64,000 nt of DNA. Source: Sphingomonas chungangi (GTDB lineage Bacteria > Pseudomonadota > Alphaproteobacteria > Sphingomonadales > Sphingomonadaceae). How positions within the stretch are numbered: the first letter of the stretch is position 1; each line of letters opens with the position of its first letter. The stretch is taken from assembly GCF_013778325.1 (NCBI RefSeq), contig NZ_JACEIB010000001.1, forward strand, positions 372,001 through 436,000, in the 5' to 3' direction. A program made the translations under genes and the position numbers. Shown here one piece after another: positions 16,574-27,654 of this stretch. The notes under the pieces were generated by a model, which was given only the letters and a program-made list of their open reading frames with translations, was not told where the DNA came from and searched no databases.

Positions 16574-18099
16574 CGGATATCGTGCTCACGCCCGGCGCGG
16601 TGAGCCTCGCCGAATGGCGCAGCATCTATCGGGGCGCGACTCCGCGCCTCGATCGTTCCTGCGCTGCCGCGATCGCCGAGAGCGCGGCGGCGGTGGCGCG
16701 CATCCTGGCGAAGGGCGAGCCGGTCTATGGCATCAACACCGGCTTCGGGAAGCTCGCCAGCGTGCGGATTGGCGACGAGGACCTCGCGACGCTCCAGCGC
16801 AATATCGTGCTGAGCCACGCGGCGGGCACGGGCGCGCCCTCGCCGGTGCCGGTGGTGCGGCTGATGATGGCGCTGAAGCTCGCCAGCCTCGCGCAGGGCG
16901 CCTCGGGGGTGAAGCCGGAGACGGTCGCGCTGATCGAGGCGATGCTGGTGCGTGGCCTGACCCCGGTGATCCCGTCGCAGGGATCGGTGGGCGCGTCGGG
17001 CGATCTCGCCCCCCTGTCGCACATGGCGGCCGCGATGATCGGCGTCGGCGAGATCATGGTCGGCGGCAAACGCTGGCCCGCCGAGGAGGCGCTGCGCGAG
17101 GCGGGGCTGATGCCGCTGGAACTGGGGCCGAAGGAGGGCCTCGCGCTGCTCAACGGCACCCAATTCTCCACCGCAAACGCTCTCGCCGGGCTGTTCGGGG
17201 CGGAGCGGCTGTTCCAGTCCGCGCTGGTGACGGGCGCGCTGTCCACCGAGGCGGCCAAGGGCTCCGACACACCTTTCGATCACCGCATCCACAGGCTGCG
17301 CCGCCACCGCGGCCAGATCGAGACGGCCGACGCGCTGCGCAGCCTCATGGCGGGATCGGCGATCCGCGCCAGCCACCTGGTCGACGATATCCGCGTGCAG
17401 GATCCCTATTGCCTGCGCTGCCAGCCGCAGGTGATGGGCGCCGCGCTCGACGTGCTGCGGCAGGCGGCGGCGACGCTGGAGACCGAGGCCAATGGCGTCA
17501 CCGACAATCCCCTGATCTTCGCCGAGGCCGACGAGGCGCTCTCCGGCGGCAATTTCCACGCCGAGCCGGTCGCCTTCGCGGCCGACATGATCGCGCTGGT
17601 GGTCTGCGAGATCGGCTCGATCGCCGAGCGGCGGATCGCGATGCTGGTCGATCCGGCGCTGTCCGGCCTGCCCGCCTTCCTGACGCCCAAGCCGGGGCTC
17701 AATTCGGGCTTCATGATCCCGCAGGTGACGGCCGCCGCTTTGGTTTCGGAGAACAAGCAGCGCGCGACCCCGGCGAGCGTGGATTCGATCCCGACCTCGG
17801 CCAACCAGGAGGACCATGTCTCGATGGCCGCCCACGGCGCGCGGCGGTTGCTCGACATGGTGGAGAATGCCAGCGCCGTGATCGGCATCGAGCTGCTGGC
17901 GGCGGTGCAGGGCTGCGATTTCCATGCGCCGCTCCTCTCCAGCGAGGCGCTGGAGGCGGCGCGCGCACGGTTGCGCAAGGCGGTGCCGCATCTCGACGAC
18001 GACCGCCATTTCCACCCGGACATGGAGGCGGCCAACGCGATCGTCCGCTCCGGCGCGCTGATCGAGGCGGCGGGGCTCGACCTGCCGGGGCTGGGGTGA
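16570..18099 (+). CDS. hutH: Histidine ammonia-lyase
   Basis: A 509-residue enzyme that deaminates histidine to urocanate, the first pathway step. The Ala-Ser-Gly triplet that forms the MIO cofactor is in [16 protein letters not shown]. With the GTG at 16570 as start, the serine is residue 143, the same number as in the Pseudomonas putida enzyme, and GAGAGGA lies just upstream. An ATG at 16558 would add four residues. GTG overlaps the hutI stop (GTGA), and the hutH stop overlaps the hutG start in the same way. Confidence 0.95.
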   Translation: MTDIVLTPGAVSLAEWRSIYRGATPRLDRSCAAAIAESAAAVARILAKGEPVYGINTGFGKLASVRIGDEDLATLQRNIVLSHAAGTGAPSPVPVVRLMMALKLASLAQGASGVKPETVALIEAMLVRGLTPVIPSQGSVGASGDLAPLSHMAAAMIGVGEIMVGGKRWPAEEALREAGLMPLELGPKEGLALLNGTQFSTANALAGLFGAERLFQSALVTGALSTEAAKGSDTPFDHRIHRLRRHRGQIETADALRSLMAGSAIRASHLVDDIRVQDPYCLRCQPQVMGAALDVLRQAAATLETEANGVTDNPLIFAEADEALSGGNFHAEPVAFAADMIALVVCEIGSIAERRIAMLVDPALSGLPAFLTPKPGLNSGFMIPQVTAAALVSENKQRATPASVDSIPTSANQEDHVSMAAHGARRLLDMVENASAVIGIELLAAVQGCDFHAPLLSSEALEAARARLRKAVPHLDDDRHFHPDMEAANAIVRSGALIEAAGLDLPGLG

Positions 18100-18901
18100 G
18101 CGACTTCCTCGAAATCCATCGCGGCACCGCGCCGCTGGTCGTGGGTTTTCCCCACACCGGCACCGATCTGCCGCCCGAGCTGGAGGGCGCCTTCGTCTCT
18201 CCCTGGCTGGCGCGCAAGGATGCGGATTGGTGGATCGACCGGCTCTATGCCTTCGCCCGCGATCTCGGTGCCACGACGGTGCGCACCCGGCTCTCGCGCA
18301 GCGTGATCGACTGCAACCGTGATCCGTCGGGCGCGTCGCTCTATCCGGGGCAGACCACCACCGGCCTGTGCCCGAGCGAAACGTTCGACGGCGAGCCGCT
18401 CTATGCCGGTGTCGGGCCGGACCAGGCCGAGATCGATCGGCGCCGCGCGGCCTATTTCGATCCCTATCACGAGGCGCTCTCCACCGAGCTGTTGCGGCTG
18501 CGCACGGAGCATCGCAACGTCGTCCTCTACGACGCGCATTCGATCCGCAGCCATGTACCGCGCCTGTTCGAGGGCGAACTCCCCCAGTTCAACATCGGGA
18601 CCAACAACCGCGAGACCTGCGATCCGGCGCTGGCCGATGCGGTGGAAGCGGTCTGCGCCGCCAGCGGCCACAGCCATGTGCTCGACGGCCGCTTCCGGGG
18701 CGGCTGGACGACGCGCCATTACGGTCGCCCGGCCGACGGCATCCACGCCATCCAGATGGAGCTATCGATGCGCGGCTACATGGCCGAGCCGGACGCGCCC
18801 TCGCCGGACAATTGGCCCAGCCCGATCGATCCCGAACCCGTGATCCTCCCCATCCTCAAGCAGGTGCTCGAAGCCTGCCTGTCCTTCGCCAAGGAGCGCG
18901 C

Positions 18902-18905
<4 letters not shown>
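18096..18905 (+). CDS. hutG: N-formylglutamate deformylase
   Basis: A 269-residue hydrolase releasing formate from N-formyl-L-glutamate, the last step of the pathway when HutF is present. Typical features are [11 protein letters not shown] near the N-terminus, [37 protein letters not shown] and GGWTTRHYG. The GTG start at 18096 overlaps the hutH stop; the gene's stop overlaps the hutU ATG. Assignment follows both sequence and its place in the operon. Confidence 0.94.
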
Positions 18906-20565
<1,660 letters not shown>

Positions 20566-20569
<4 letters not shown>

Positions 20570-21120
20570 CGACGGTCACGATCCTGCGGGCGGCGGATCG
20601 TCGCCCGCAGCCGTGGAAGAACGGCGGCGGAGTGACCCGCGAGATCGTGACGTATCCGCCGGGCAGCGGCGTCGAGGATTTCGGCTGGCGGCTCAGCATG
20701 GCCGATGTCGAGGCGCCGGGGGCGTTCTCGCACTTTGCCGGCGTCGATCGCTATCTGATGATGTTGAGGGGCACGATGCGGCTCGATATCCGTGCGGAGC
20801 CGCTTTCGCCGCAGGAAGATGCCGTCGCCTTTCCGGGTGACGTTCCGGTTCATGGCGAGCCGATCGGTGGTCCGGCGCTCGATCTCAACCTGATGGTCCG
20901 CCGTGATCGCTTTGTCGGCCAGTTGCGGCGTGTCGAGGCGGGCGCGCTCGTCACGACGAACGGCTATTCGGCGATCGTGTTCGCGACGGACGCGACGACT
21001 GTCTCGTTCGATCAGCAGAGCATTGATCTTGCGCCCTTCGACGCCGTGCTGGTGGAAGGCATCGCCACCATCACCAGCCCGTCGCCGCTGATCGTCGCGC
21101 AGGTCACCGATCTGCGCTGA
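20566..21120 (+). CDS. hutD: HutD family protein
   Basis: A 184-residue cupin-like protein. [14 protein letters not shown] at residues ~14-27 and [20 protein letters not shown] are HutD signatures. HutD accompanies hut operons; it has been proposed to sense or limit pathway intermediates rather than catalyse a step. The GTG at 20566 overlaps the hutU stop (GTGA). Last gene of the operon; a small gene on the other strand ends 7 bases away. Confidence 0.9.
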
Positions 21121-21126
21121 ACGCCG

Positions 21127-21279
21127 TCAGCGCGCTGAGCGGCGGAAATCGATCGCGCGCAGTTCGCCGACCAGTCGGTCGACGGTCGCGCGCAGCGCCG
21201 GGTCGATCGGTTCGCTGGACGTCCTGCTGCCACGGCTCAGCATCCGGTCGATCAAGGTCATCGCGTAATCGTTGCGCAT
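21127..21279 (-). CDS. Small hypothetical protein (50 aa)
   Basis: A short frame beginning MRNDYAMTLIDRMLSRGSR and ending ELRAIDFRRSAR. GGAGG occurs about 10 bases upstream of the ATG at 21279. It has no membrane segment and is rich in Arg and Asp. It lies between the ends of hutD and the ABC transporter gene. I recognise no family; composition and the ribosome site make it plausible but not certain. Confidence 0.45.
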   Translation of the reverse strand: MRNDYAMTLIDRMLSRGSRTSSEPIDPALRATVDRLVGELRAIDFRRSAR

Positions 21280-21366
21280 GGCGGGCCTCCAAATCTCGAA
21301 GGCCTTCTCGCGGAGGATGGTTAACGACTCTTGATCCGATGCGACGAACCGCTGGCCGCAGCCGTA

Positions 21367-23160
21367 TCAAGCCACCGCGTCGAACTGCAGCTTCGCCAGC
21401 CGCGCATAGAGACCGGACCCGGCGAACAGCTCCTCGTGCGTGCCCTGCTCGACGATGCGGCCCGCGTCCATCACCACGATGCGATCGGCCGAGCGGACGG
21501 TGGCGAGGCGGTGGGCGATCACCATCGTGGTGCGGCCCTTCATCAGCCGCTCGAGCGCATCCTGCACCAGCCGCTCGCTTTCGGCATCGAGCGCGGAAGT
21601 CGCCTCGTCGAGCAGCAGCAGGGGCGCATCGCGCAGCAGCGCGCGGGCGATGGCGACACGCTGGCGCTGGCCACCGGAGAGCCGGGCGCCGCCTTCGCCG
21701 AGGAAGGTGTCGAGCCCCTGCGGCAGCGCCTTGAGGAAGCTCGCGGCGTTTGCGGCCTCTGCGGCTGTCCACAATTCCTCATCGTCCGCGTCCCAGCGGC
21801 CGTAGCGCAGGTTGTCACGCGCCGACGCGCCGAAGATCACCGTGTCCTGCGGCACCATAGCGATACGGCGGCGGATGTCGGCCGGGTCGGCGTCGACGAG
21901 CGGCACGCCGTCGAGCAGCACGGCGCCCCCTTGCGGATCGTAGAAGCGCTGGGCGAGCTGGAGCAGCGTCGACTTGCCGGCGCCGGACGGGCCGACCACC
22001 GCCACCGTCTGCCCCGGCGGCACGTCGAGCGAGAAGCTTTCGAGTGCCGAGACTTCGGGCCGGGTCGGGTACTGGAAGGTCACGCCGTCGAAGCGGAGAT
22101 GGCCGCGCGCCGGCTCGGGCAAGGCGCGGGGGTGGGCGGGAGGCCGGATCTCGGCGCGCTCGTCGAGCAGCTCACCCAGCCGGCTCGCCGCGCCGGCGCC
22201 GCGCAGGAGATCGCCATAGACTTCGGCGAGCGACCCGAACGCGCCGGCCACCACGCCGCACGTGACGACGAAGGCGGCGATTGCGCCGCCACTCATCTGT
22301 CCGGCCACGACATCCAGCGCGCCCTCCCACAGGATCAGTACGATCGCACCGAAGAACAGGCCGATCACCATCGCGGTCATGATCGCGCGAACGCCGATAC
22401 GCCGCTTGGCGGCGGCGAATACCGATTCTGCGGCGGTGCGGAAGCGGCCCGCCTCGCGGCTCTCCTGATTGAAGGCCTGGACGATCTTCATCGCGCCCAG
22501 GGTCTCGGTGGCCAATGCGCCGACCTCGGCGATGCGATCCTGCGATCCGCGCGACAGGCCGCGCACCTGGCGCCCCATGAAGATGATCGGCAACAGCACG
22601 ACCGGCAAGCCCACCACCATCATTGCCGCGAGCTTCACCGACAAGGTGAAAAGGAAGGCGATACCGCCGATCATCGTGAAGGTGGAGCGCAGCGCCACCG
22701 ACACGGTGGTGCCGACGACCTGCTCGATCAGACTGGTGTCGGAGGTCAGGCGCGAAGCGATCTCTGACGGGCGGTTCTCCTCGAAGAAGCGCGGGGAGAG
22801 GGTCAGCAGATTGTCCAGCACCTCCATGCGCAGGTCGGCGACGACGCGCTCACCCAGCCAGGAGACGAACCAGAAGCGGATCGCCGTCGCCACCGCGAGC
22901 ACTGCGACGACGACCAGCATCAGCCGGAAGGACGAACTGACCGCGTGCGGGTCCACCCCGGCCGAGAACCCACGCTCGATGATGCGGCGGATGCCCCACG
23001 GGATGCCGAGAGTGGCGACCGAAGACACGCACAGCGCGGCGAAAGCGGCGGCGATATGGCCCGGATAGCGCAACGCCCGCTGCCAGACGATCCAGAGATT
23101 GCCGATCCGGCGCTGTTTCGGATCGGTGGGGAGGGCGGCTTTGACGGGAGCTTGGGCCAT
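21367..23160 (-). CDS. ABC exporter, fused membrane and ATPase domains
   Basis: A 597-residue half-transporter of the MsbA/LmrA type. Residues ~30-320 form the six-helix membrane domain (GHIAAAFAALCVSSVATLG, AAMMVVGLPVVLLPIIF). The ATPase domain follows: Walker A VGPSGAGKSTLL, signature RLSGGQRQRVAIARALL, Walker B PLLLLDEATSALDAES and the VIAHRLATV switch. It probably works as a homodimer exporting a lipid or hydrophobic compound; the substrate cannot be read from sequence, and neighbours do not help. Start ATG at 23160. Confidence 0.92.
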   Translation of the reverse strand: MAQAPVKAALPTDPKQRRIGNLWIVWQRALRYPGHIAAAFAALCVSSVATLGIPWGIRRIIERGFSAGVDPHAVSSSFRLMLVVVAVLAVATAIRFWFVSWLGERVVADLRMEVLDNLLTLSPRFFEENRPSEIASRLTSDTSLIEQVVGTTVSVALRSTFTMIGGIAFLFTLSVKLAAMMVVGLPVVLLPIIFMGRQVRGLSRGSQDRIAEVGALATETLGAMKIVQAFNQESREAGRFRTAAESVFAAAKRRIGVRAIMTAMVIGLFFGAIVLILWEGALDVVAGQMSGGAIAAFVVTCGVVAGAFGSLAEVYGDLLRGAGAASRLGELLDERAEIRPPAHPRALPEPARGHLRFDGVTFQYPTRPEVSALESFSLDVPPGQTVAVVGPSGAGKSTLLQLAQRFYDPQGGAVLLDGVPLVDADPADIRRRIAMVPQDTVIFGASARDNLRYGRWDADDEELWTAAEAANAASFLKALPQGLDTFLGEGGARLSGGQRQRVAIARALLRDAPLLLLDEATSALDAESERLVQDALERLMKGRTTMVIAHRLATVRSADRIVVMDAGRIVEQGTHEELFAGSGLYARLAKLQFDAVA

Positions 23161-23352
23161 GCGCGGCGGTTAGCATCCCGCTGCACCGCGCTCAATCGAG
23201 GACCGAAAATTGCGTGAATGATCGCACTATCCGAAAGAACTGTGGATTGTGACGGTTCGAATACCTATTTTGCAACCGCGAAGGTGTGTTCATGCGTTAA
23301 AGGGATCACCATGTTTGGCTGCTAGCGGGGGCTGGCGCGATAGGAGATCGAG

Positions 23353-24573
23353 TTGCTGTACGACGCCTATGAGATGCAGCGTTCCTGGTTGTCGGGCGCC
23401 AGCCTGATGGCCAACATGGGGGCGGAATGGCTGCAGAACCCGGCCAACCCTCTCGGCCAGACCGGCTTCGGGCCGATGATCGCGTCGGGCCTCGACGTCT
23501 TCGCCCACGCCTCGCAGCCGCGCGGCAAGCCCGCTTTCGGGTTCGAGAAGGCGATCGTCGAGGGCAAGGAGGTCACGGTCTTCGAGGAGATCGTGCTGCG
23601 CAAGCCGTTCGGCCAGCTCAAGCGCTTCACCAAGGAAGGCGTCACCGGCCAGCCCAGGTTGCTGATCGTCGCGCCGATGTCCGGCCACTATGCCACGCTG
23701 CTGCGCGGCACGGTCGAGCGGATGCTGCCAGGCCACGAGGTCTATATCACCGATTGGCGCGATGCGCGCATGGTGCCGCTGGAGGAAGGCCGCTTCGATC
23801 TCGACGATTATATCGACTATGTCATCGAGTTCCTCGAATTCATCGGCCCCGATACGCATGTGCTGGCGGTCTGCCAGCCGTCGGTGCCGGTCTATGCCGC
23901 GACCTGCGTGATGAACGCGGACAAGAATCCGTGCCGTCCGGCGACGCTCACCATGATGGGCGGCCCGATCGACACCCGCAAGGCGCCGACGGCGGTCAAC
24001 ACCGTCGCGACCCAGCGGCCGCTCGCCTGGTTCGAGCAGAACGTGATCGCCACCGTGCCCTTCTTCTATCCGGGCGCGGGCCGGAAGGTGTATCCGGGTT
24101 TCCTGCAGCTCACCGGCTTCATGGCGATGAATCTCGGCAACCACCTGATGAGCCACTACAAGATGTTCAACCATCTGGTGCAGGGCGACGAGGAATCGGC
24201 CGATTCGACCAAGGCGTTCTACGAGGAATATCGCTCGGTCTGCGACATGACCGAGGAATTCTACCTGCAGACCATCGTCGACGTGTTCCAGCAGCACAAG
24301 CTGCCCAAAGGGCAATTGCTTCACCGAGGCCGCAAGGTCGATCCGGGCGCGATCACCGACACCGCGATCCTGGCGGTGGAAGGCGAACGGGACGACATTT
24401 CCGGCGTCGGCCAGACCAAGGCGGCGCTGACCATCGCCAAGAACCTGCCGGACGCGAAGAAGAAGTATCTGCTGGCCGAGAAGGTTGGCCATTACGGCAT
24501 TTTCAACGGCCGGCGCTGGCGCGAGGTGATCGCGCCGGTGATGGAGCAGTGGATCGTGGAGCATGGGGCCTGA
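23353..24573 (+). CDS. phaZ: Intracellular polyhydroxybutyrate depolymerase
   Basis: A 406-residue alpha/beta hydrolase of the PhaZ (TIGR01849-like) group that degrades stored PHB. The nucleophile elbow reads LAVCQPSVPV with Cys174, as in cysteine-type intracellular depolymerases. VAPMSGHYATLLRGTV and YITDWRDARMVP are family signatures, and the late histidine is in EKVGHYGIFNGRRW. The TTG start at 23353 is preceded by AGGAGA. The following gene overlaps its end by 11 bases. This implies the cell stores PHB; synthesis genes are not in the window. Confidence 0.93.
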   Translation: MLYDAYEMQRSWLSGASLMANMGAEWLQNPANPLGQTGFGPMIASGLDVFAHASQPRGKPAFGFEKAIVEGKEVTVFEEIVLRKPFGQLKRFTKEGVTGQPRLLIVAPMSGHYATLLRGTVERMLPGHEVYITDWRDARMVPLEEGRFDLDDYIDYVIEFLEFIGPDTHVLAVCQPSVPVYAATCVMNADKNPCRPATLTMMGGPIDTRKAPTAVNTVATQRPLAWFEQNVIATVPFFYPGAGRKVYPGFLQLTGFMAMNLGNHLMSHYKMFNHLVQGDEESADSTKAFYEEYRSVCDMTEEFYLQTIVDVFQQHKLPKGQLLHRGRKVDPGAITDTAILAVEGERDDISGVGQTKAALTIAKNLPDAKKKYLLAEKVGHYGIFNGRRWREVIAPVMEQWIVEHGA

Positions 24574-26134
24574 GCCCCGGCTCCGGCTGCTGATCGGGGC
24601 GGCGCTGGCCGCGATCCTTGCCGTTCCGGCGGGCGCGGCGCAGCTTCGCACACCGATCGCGCCGGCGCGGAGCCGGATATCCGAGGACGCGACGATCGCC
24701 CGTGCCGCGACGCTGGCGCAGGCGGGCGACTGCAAGGCGGTGCTGGGCCTGCTCGACCCGACGGTGGCGGGCAACGCGGGTGCCGGTACGCCCACCCGCT
24801 TCTCCGCCCAGCTGTTGCGCCTGCCCTGCCTCGCCGCTGCTGGCCGGGGGCGTGAGGTGCCAGCGGTGCTTGCCGAATTGAAGCAGGTTTCGCCCACCAA
24901 CCCTGTGGTACAGGGCTACGAAGTCTTCGCCGACGTCGATGCCGGGCAGTACGCGCAGGCGGCCGACAGCCTCGGCGAGATCGCCGACAGCCGTTCCCGG
25001 GCGCTCGCGCTGATGCCCGGCAATCTCTGGCAGGCGCTGGCGCAGCGGCTGACCATCTCGGGCGATTTCGCGCGGCGCGATCGGGTGGCGCTCAGCCTTG
25101 CGCTCGCCGACTGGGATCCGGCGGACCAGCCCCAGCTTTCCGAATCGATCGCCTCGGACGGGGTCGGCGCGCTGCTCGACAGAAAGGCGGACGACGATGC
25201 TCGCCAGCTTCTCGATCGCATCCACCGTCCGGCCCTGCTCTGGGAAATGGCGATCGAGCATCGCTATGCCGCGCTATGGCCCGAGATCGAGGCTCGGCTC
25301 GGCCCGTCCGGCGGCATCGCGATCGATCGTTATGCGCGCGCCGCGCTCGACGACTATGCCGCCGCCCCGCAGGACCCGCAGAAGCAGGTGGATGCGGCGC
25401 AGGCCTTCCTCGCGCTCGGCCGATTCGACGATGTGACGAGCATCGCGGGGTCGGCCGCTATCGCGCCACGTATGGGCGAGCATCAGATCGATCTTGTGCT
25501 GGTCGATGCCGATGCGCTCGCGGCGGCCGGTGAAACGGGCAAGGCGCTCGATCGGCTGCGTCCCTTCGCGCATGCCGATTTCAAGGCCAGCCCTTCGGCG
25601 GCCGGCGCGCTGATCCCGCTGGCCGAGATGCTCGATCAGGCGGGTCGCTACGATGAGGAGCTGGCGGTGGCCACGGCGGGTGCCGCCCAGTCCGACTACC
25701 TCTCGCCCTTCGGTCTCGCCTGGCTCCAGCGCAACAAGGTCTGCGCGCTGTCCGGACTCGGCCGCGCCGCCGAGGCGAAGGCGGCGGGCGACGCGCTCAA
25801 GGCCTCGGCCAAGGACAATCGCGCCGCCGCGATCGAGGGGCTGCTCTGCGCCGGACGCGACGACGAGGCGGCGGCGATCGCCATCGCCGCGCTCGCCACC
25901 TCCGAAGGTGCCGATGCGCTCGCCGACCAGTTCCAGCCCGACGGCGCGCTGCTGCCGCACCCGGCCTCGCGGCTGCGCGCCCTGTGGGCGCGGCTGCTCG
26001 CGCGGCCCGACGTGAAGGCCGCGTTCGATCGCACCGCGCGTATCCTGCCCAAGACCTATTGGCCGCAGACCACGCCCCGGCCATTGCCCGCGCCGCCGTC
26101 CGATGGCACGGGCGACGGGCTGACCACGACCTGA
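24563..26134 (+). CDS. Exported TPR-like hypothetical protein
   Basis: A 523-residue protein with a signal peptide (RLLIGAALAAILAVPAGAAQ) and a long alanine- and leucine-rich helical body in repeating A-x(2)-L-x(2)-G steps, as in tetratricopeptide-like repeats (AQAGDCKAVLGLL, ALGRFDDVTSIAG, LDQAGRYDEELAVATAGAA). The C-terminus is proline-rich. It overlaps the end of phaZ by 11 bases, so it is probably co-transcribed. Family unknown to me; a scaffold role is a guess from the repeat form. Confidence 0.75.
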   Translation: MGPEPRLRLLIGAALAAILAVPAGAAQLRTPIAPARSRISEDATIARAATLAQAGDCKAVLGLLDPTVAGNAGAGTPTRFSAQLLRLPCLAAAGRGREVPAVLAELKQVSPTNPVVQGYEVFADVDAGQYAQAADSLGEIADSRSRALALMPGNLWQALAQRLTISGDFARRDRVALSLALADWDPADQPQLSESIASDGVGALLDRKADDDARQLLDRIHRPALLWEMAIEHRYAALWPEIEARLGPSGGIAIDRYARAALDDYAAAPQDPQKQVDAAQAFLALGRFDDVTSIAGSAAIAPRMGEHQIDLVLVDADALAAAGETGKALDRLRPFAHADFKASPSAAGALIPLAEMLDQAGRYDEELAVATAGAAQSDYLSPFGLAWLQRNKVCALSGLGRAAEAKAAGDALKASAKDNRAAAIEGLLCAGRDDEAAAIAIAALATSEGADALADQFQPDGALLPHPASRLRALWARLLARPDVKAAFDRTARILPKTYWPQTTPRPLPAPPSDGTGDGLTTT

Positions 26135-26144
26135 GAGACTCCTG

Positions 26145-27137
26145 ATGTCCGTACCCGTGCGCCTCGCCGCGCGAATCGAGCGCTGGCCGACCGCGGGCGC
26201 CTTCGTCATCTCGCGCGGCGCCAAGACCGAGGTCGACGTCGTCGTTGCCACCGTAGCGGAAGGGGAATGGCGGGGGCGCGGCGAGGCGACCGCCATCTAT
26301 TATCACGGTGAGACCGCCGAGAGCGTGCGCGACCAGATCCTAGACATGACCGGCGCGATCGCCGACGGGGTCAGCCGCACCGACCTGCTGACGCTGATGC
26401 CGCGCGGCGCTGCGCGCAACGCGATCGACTGCGCCTTGTGGGAGCTCGACGCCAAGCGTTGCGGTATTCCCGTCTGGCGGCTGGCGCAGCTGGAGGAGCC
26501 CAAGCCGGTCGTCACCGCTTTCACCATCTCGCTCGGCGATCCGGACAGGATGGAGGCGGACGCGAAGGCCACAGCGGGCAAATACTCTCTGCTCAAGCTC
26601 AAGCTGGCGGGCGAGGGCGACGTCGATCGCGTGGCCGCGGTGCGGCGCGGCGCGCCCGAGGCGCGGCTGGTGGTCGACGCCAACGAGGCGTGGACCGGCC
26701 GCGACATCGTCGCCGAGGCGGAGGCGCTGATGCCCTACGGAGTCGAGCTGATCGAGCAGCCGGTCAAGGCGGGCGAGGATCACCTGCTCGACGGGCTGGT
26801 CTCGCCGATCCCGCTCTGCGCCGACGAAAGCTGCCAGGACCGCGCCGATCTGGAACGCTGCATCGGACGTTACCAGGCGGTCAACGTGAAGCTCGACAAG
26901 GCGGGTGGGCTGACCGAGGCGCTCGCGCTGTGCCGGGACGCGCGGGCGGCGGGAATGAAGCAGATGGTCGGCTGCATGCTTTCCACCTCGCTGGGCGTGG
27001 CGCCCGCCTTCCTTGCCGCGCAGGGGGCGGAATGGGTCGATCTCGATGGTCCGCTGCTGCTGGCGCGCGATCGGCCGGATGGTTTCCGCTACGAGCGCGG
27101 ACGGATGATCAATGCCCCGGCGACGCTCTGGGGATAA
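26145..27137 (+). CDS. Dipeptide epimerase-type enolase superfamily enzyme
   Basis: A 330-residue enzyme of the muconate-lactonizing subgroup. Catalytic signatures: LLKLKLAG (KxK lysines), VVDANEAW and ELIEQPV (metal Asp and Glu), CADESCQD (third metal ligand), and VNVKLDKAGGLTEAL (opposite lysine). The ending VGCMLSTSLGVAPAFLA with WVDLDGPLLL is typical of L-Ala-D/L-Glu epimerases, which take part in recycling murein peptides. N-acyl amino acid racemases with a similar scaffold remain possible. 10 bases after the TPR-like gene. Confidence 0.82.
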   Translation: MSVPVRLAARIERWPTAGAFVISRGAKTEVDVVVATVAEGEWRGRGEATAIYYHGETAESVRDQILDMTGAIADGVSRTDLLTLMPRGAARNAIDCALWELDAKRCGIPVWRLAQLEEPKPVVTAFTISLGDPDRMEADAKATAGKYSLLKLKLAGEGDVDRVAAVRRGAPEARLVVDANEAWTGRDIVAEAEALMPYGVELIEQPVKAGEDHLLDGLVSPIPLCADESCQDRADLERCIGRYQAVNVKLDKAGGLTEALALCRDARAAGMKQMVGCMLSTSLGVAPAFLAAQGAEWVDLDGPLLLARDRPDGFRYERGRMINAPATLWG

Positions 27138-27215
27138 GTTTTCGACGGACCTTTACCCGTAACGAATTTCCGGTACGACCAGCTCCGACGCCGTTAGGGC
27201 GGCACATCCGGGGGG

Positions 27216-27365
27216 ATGTCCATGGCCAGTACATCGCGGAACCATTATCCGCAGGCTTACCGCTCGAAGGTCCGCGAGCGGCGTATCACGATCCTGTCCT
27301 TCGTGCTCGTCGGCGCCGTGTTCGGGGCTTGCGCGCTCGCGGCCTTGCTGTCGATGAGCAGCTGA
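27216..27365 (+). CDS. Small membrane protein (49 aa)
   Basis: A 49-residue frame: a basic cytoplasmic head (NHYPQAYRSKVRERR) and one hydrophobic segment (ITILSFVLVGAVFGACALAA), ending LLSMSS. Start is ATG at 27216 after a G-rich stretch; a second ATG at 27222 is also possible. It lies between the epimerase and the HNH gene on the other strand. The clear head-plus-membrane-segment layout argues it is real. No family is recognised. Confidence 0.55.
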   Translation: MSMASTSRNHYPQAYRSKVRERRITILSFVLVGAVFGACALAALLSMSS

Positions 27366-27372
27366 TCGCTCG

Positions 27373-27654
27373 TCAGCGCCGCGGGCGACGAGTCGGCGCG
27401 TGGAAATCCGGCGGCTTTCCCGCGATCCAGCGCAGGAAGGCGGCGATCTCGGGATGCGCGCGCAACGCGTCGAGCGTCGGGTATATCCGCGCCAACTCCT
27501 TGTTGCCGGCCGCCGCGTGGATGGCGCGATGGCAGATCGGGTGGAGCGGCACGGTTTCGCGCCCGCCCTGGCTCTTCGGGACGACGTGGTGACGTTCCGC
27601 CCGCCGGCCGAGCGGACGGCCGCACAGCGCGCAGGCCTCCGCCGCGTCGCTCAG
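27373..27654 (-). CDS. HNH endonuclease domain protein with no standard start codon
   Basis: A 93-residue HNH protein: CALCGRPLGRRAERHHVVPK, then HPICHRAIHA, giving the CxxC, HH and CxxxxH/IH ligands of an HNH nuclease fold, followed by an AFLRWIAGKPP tail. The frame has no ATG, GTG or TTG upstream of the domain. The best candidate is CTG at 27654, which overlaps the mscS stop as CTGA, exactly where the coupled ATGA/GTGA starts of this genome lie. Probably translated by coupling from mscS. Either a CTG start or a lost start codon (a dying gene). Third gene after topoisomerase IB and mscS. Confidence 0.75.
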   Translation of the reverse strand: MSDAAEACALCGRPLGRRAERHHVVPKSQGGRETVPLHPICHRAIHAAAGNKELARIYPTLDALRAHPEIAAFLRWIAGKPPDFHAPTRRPRR

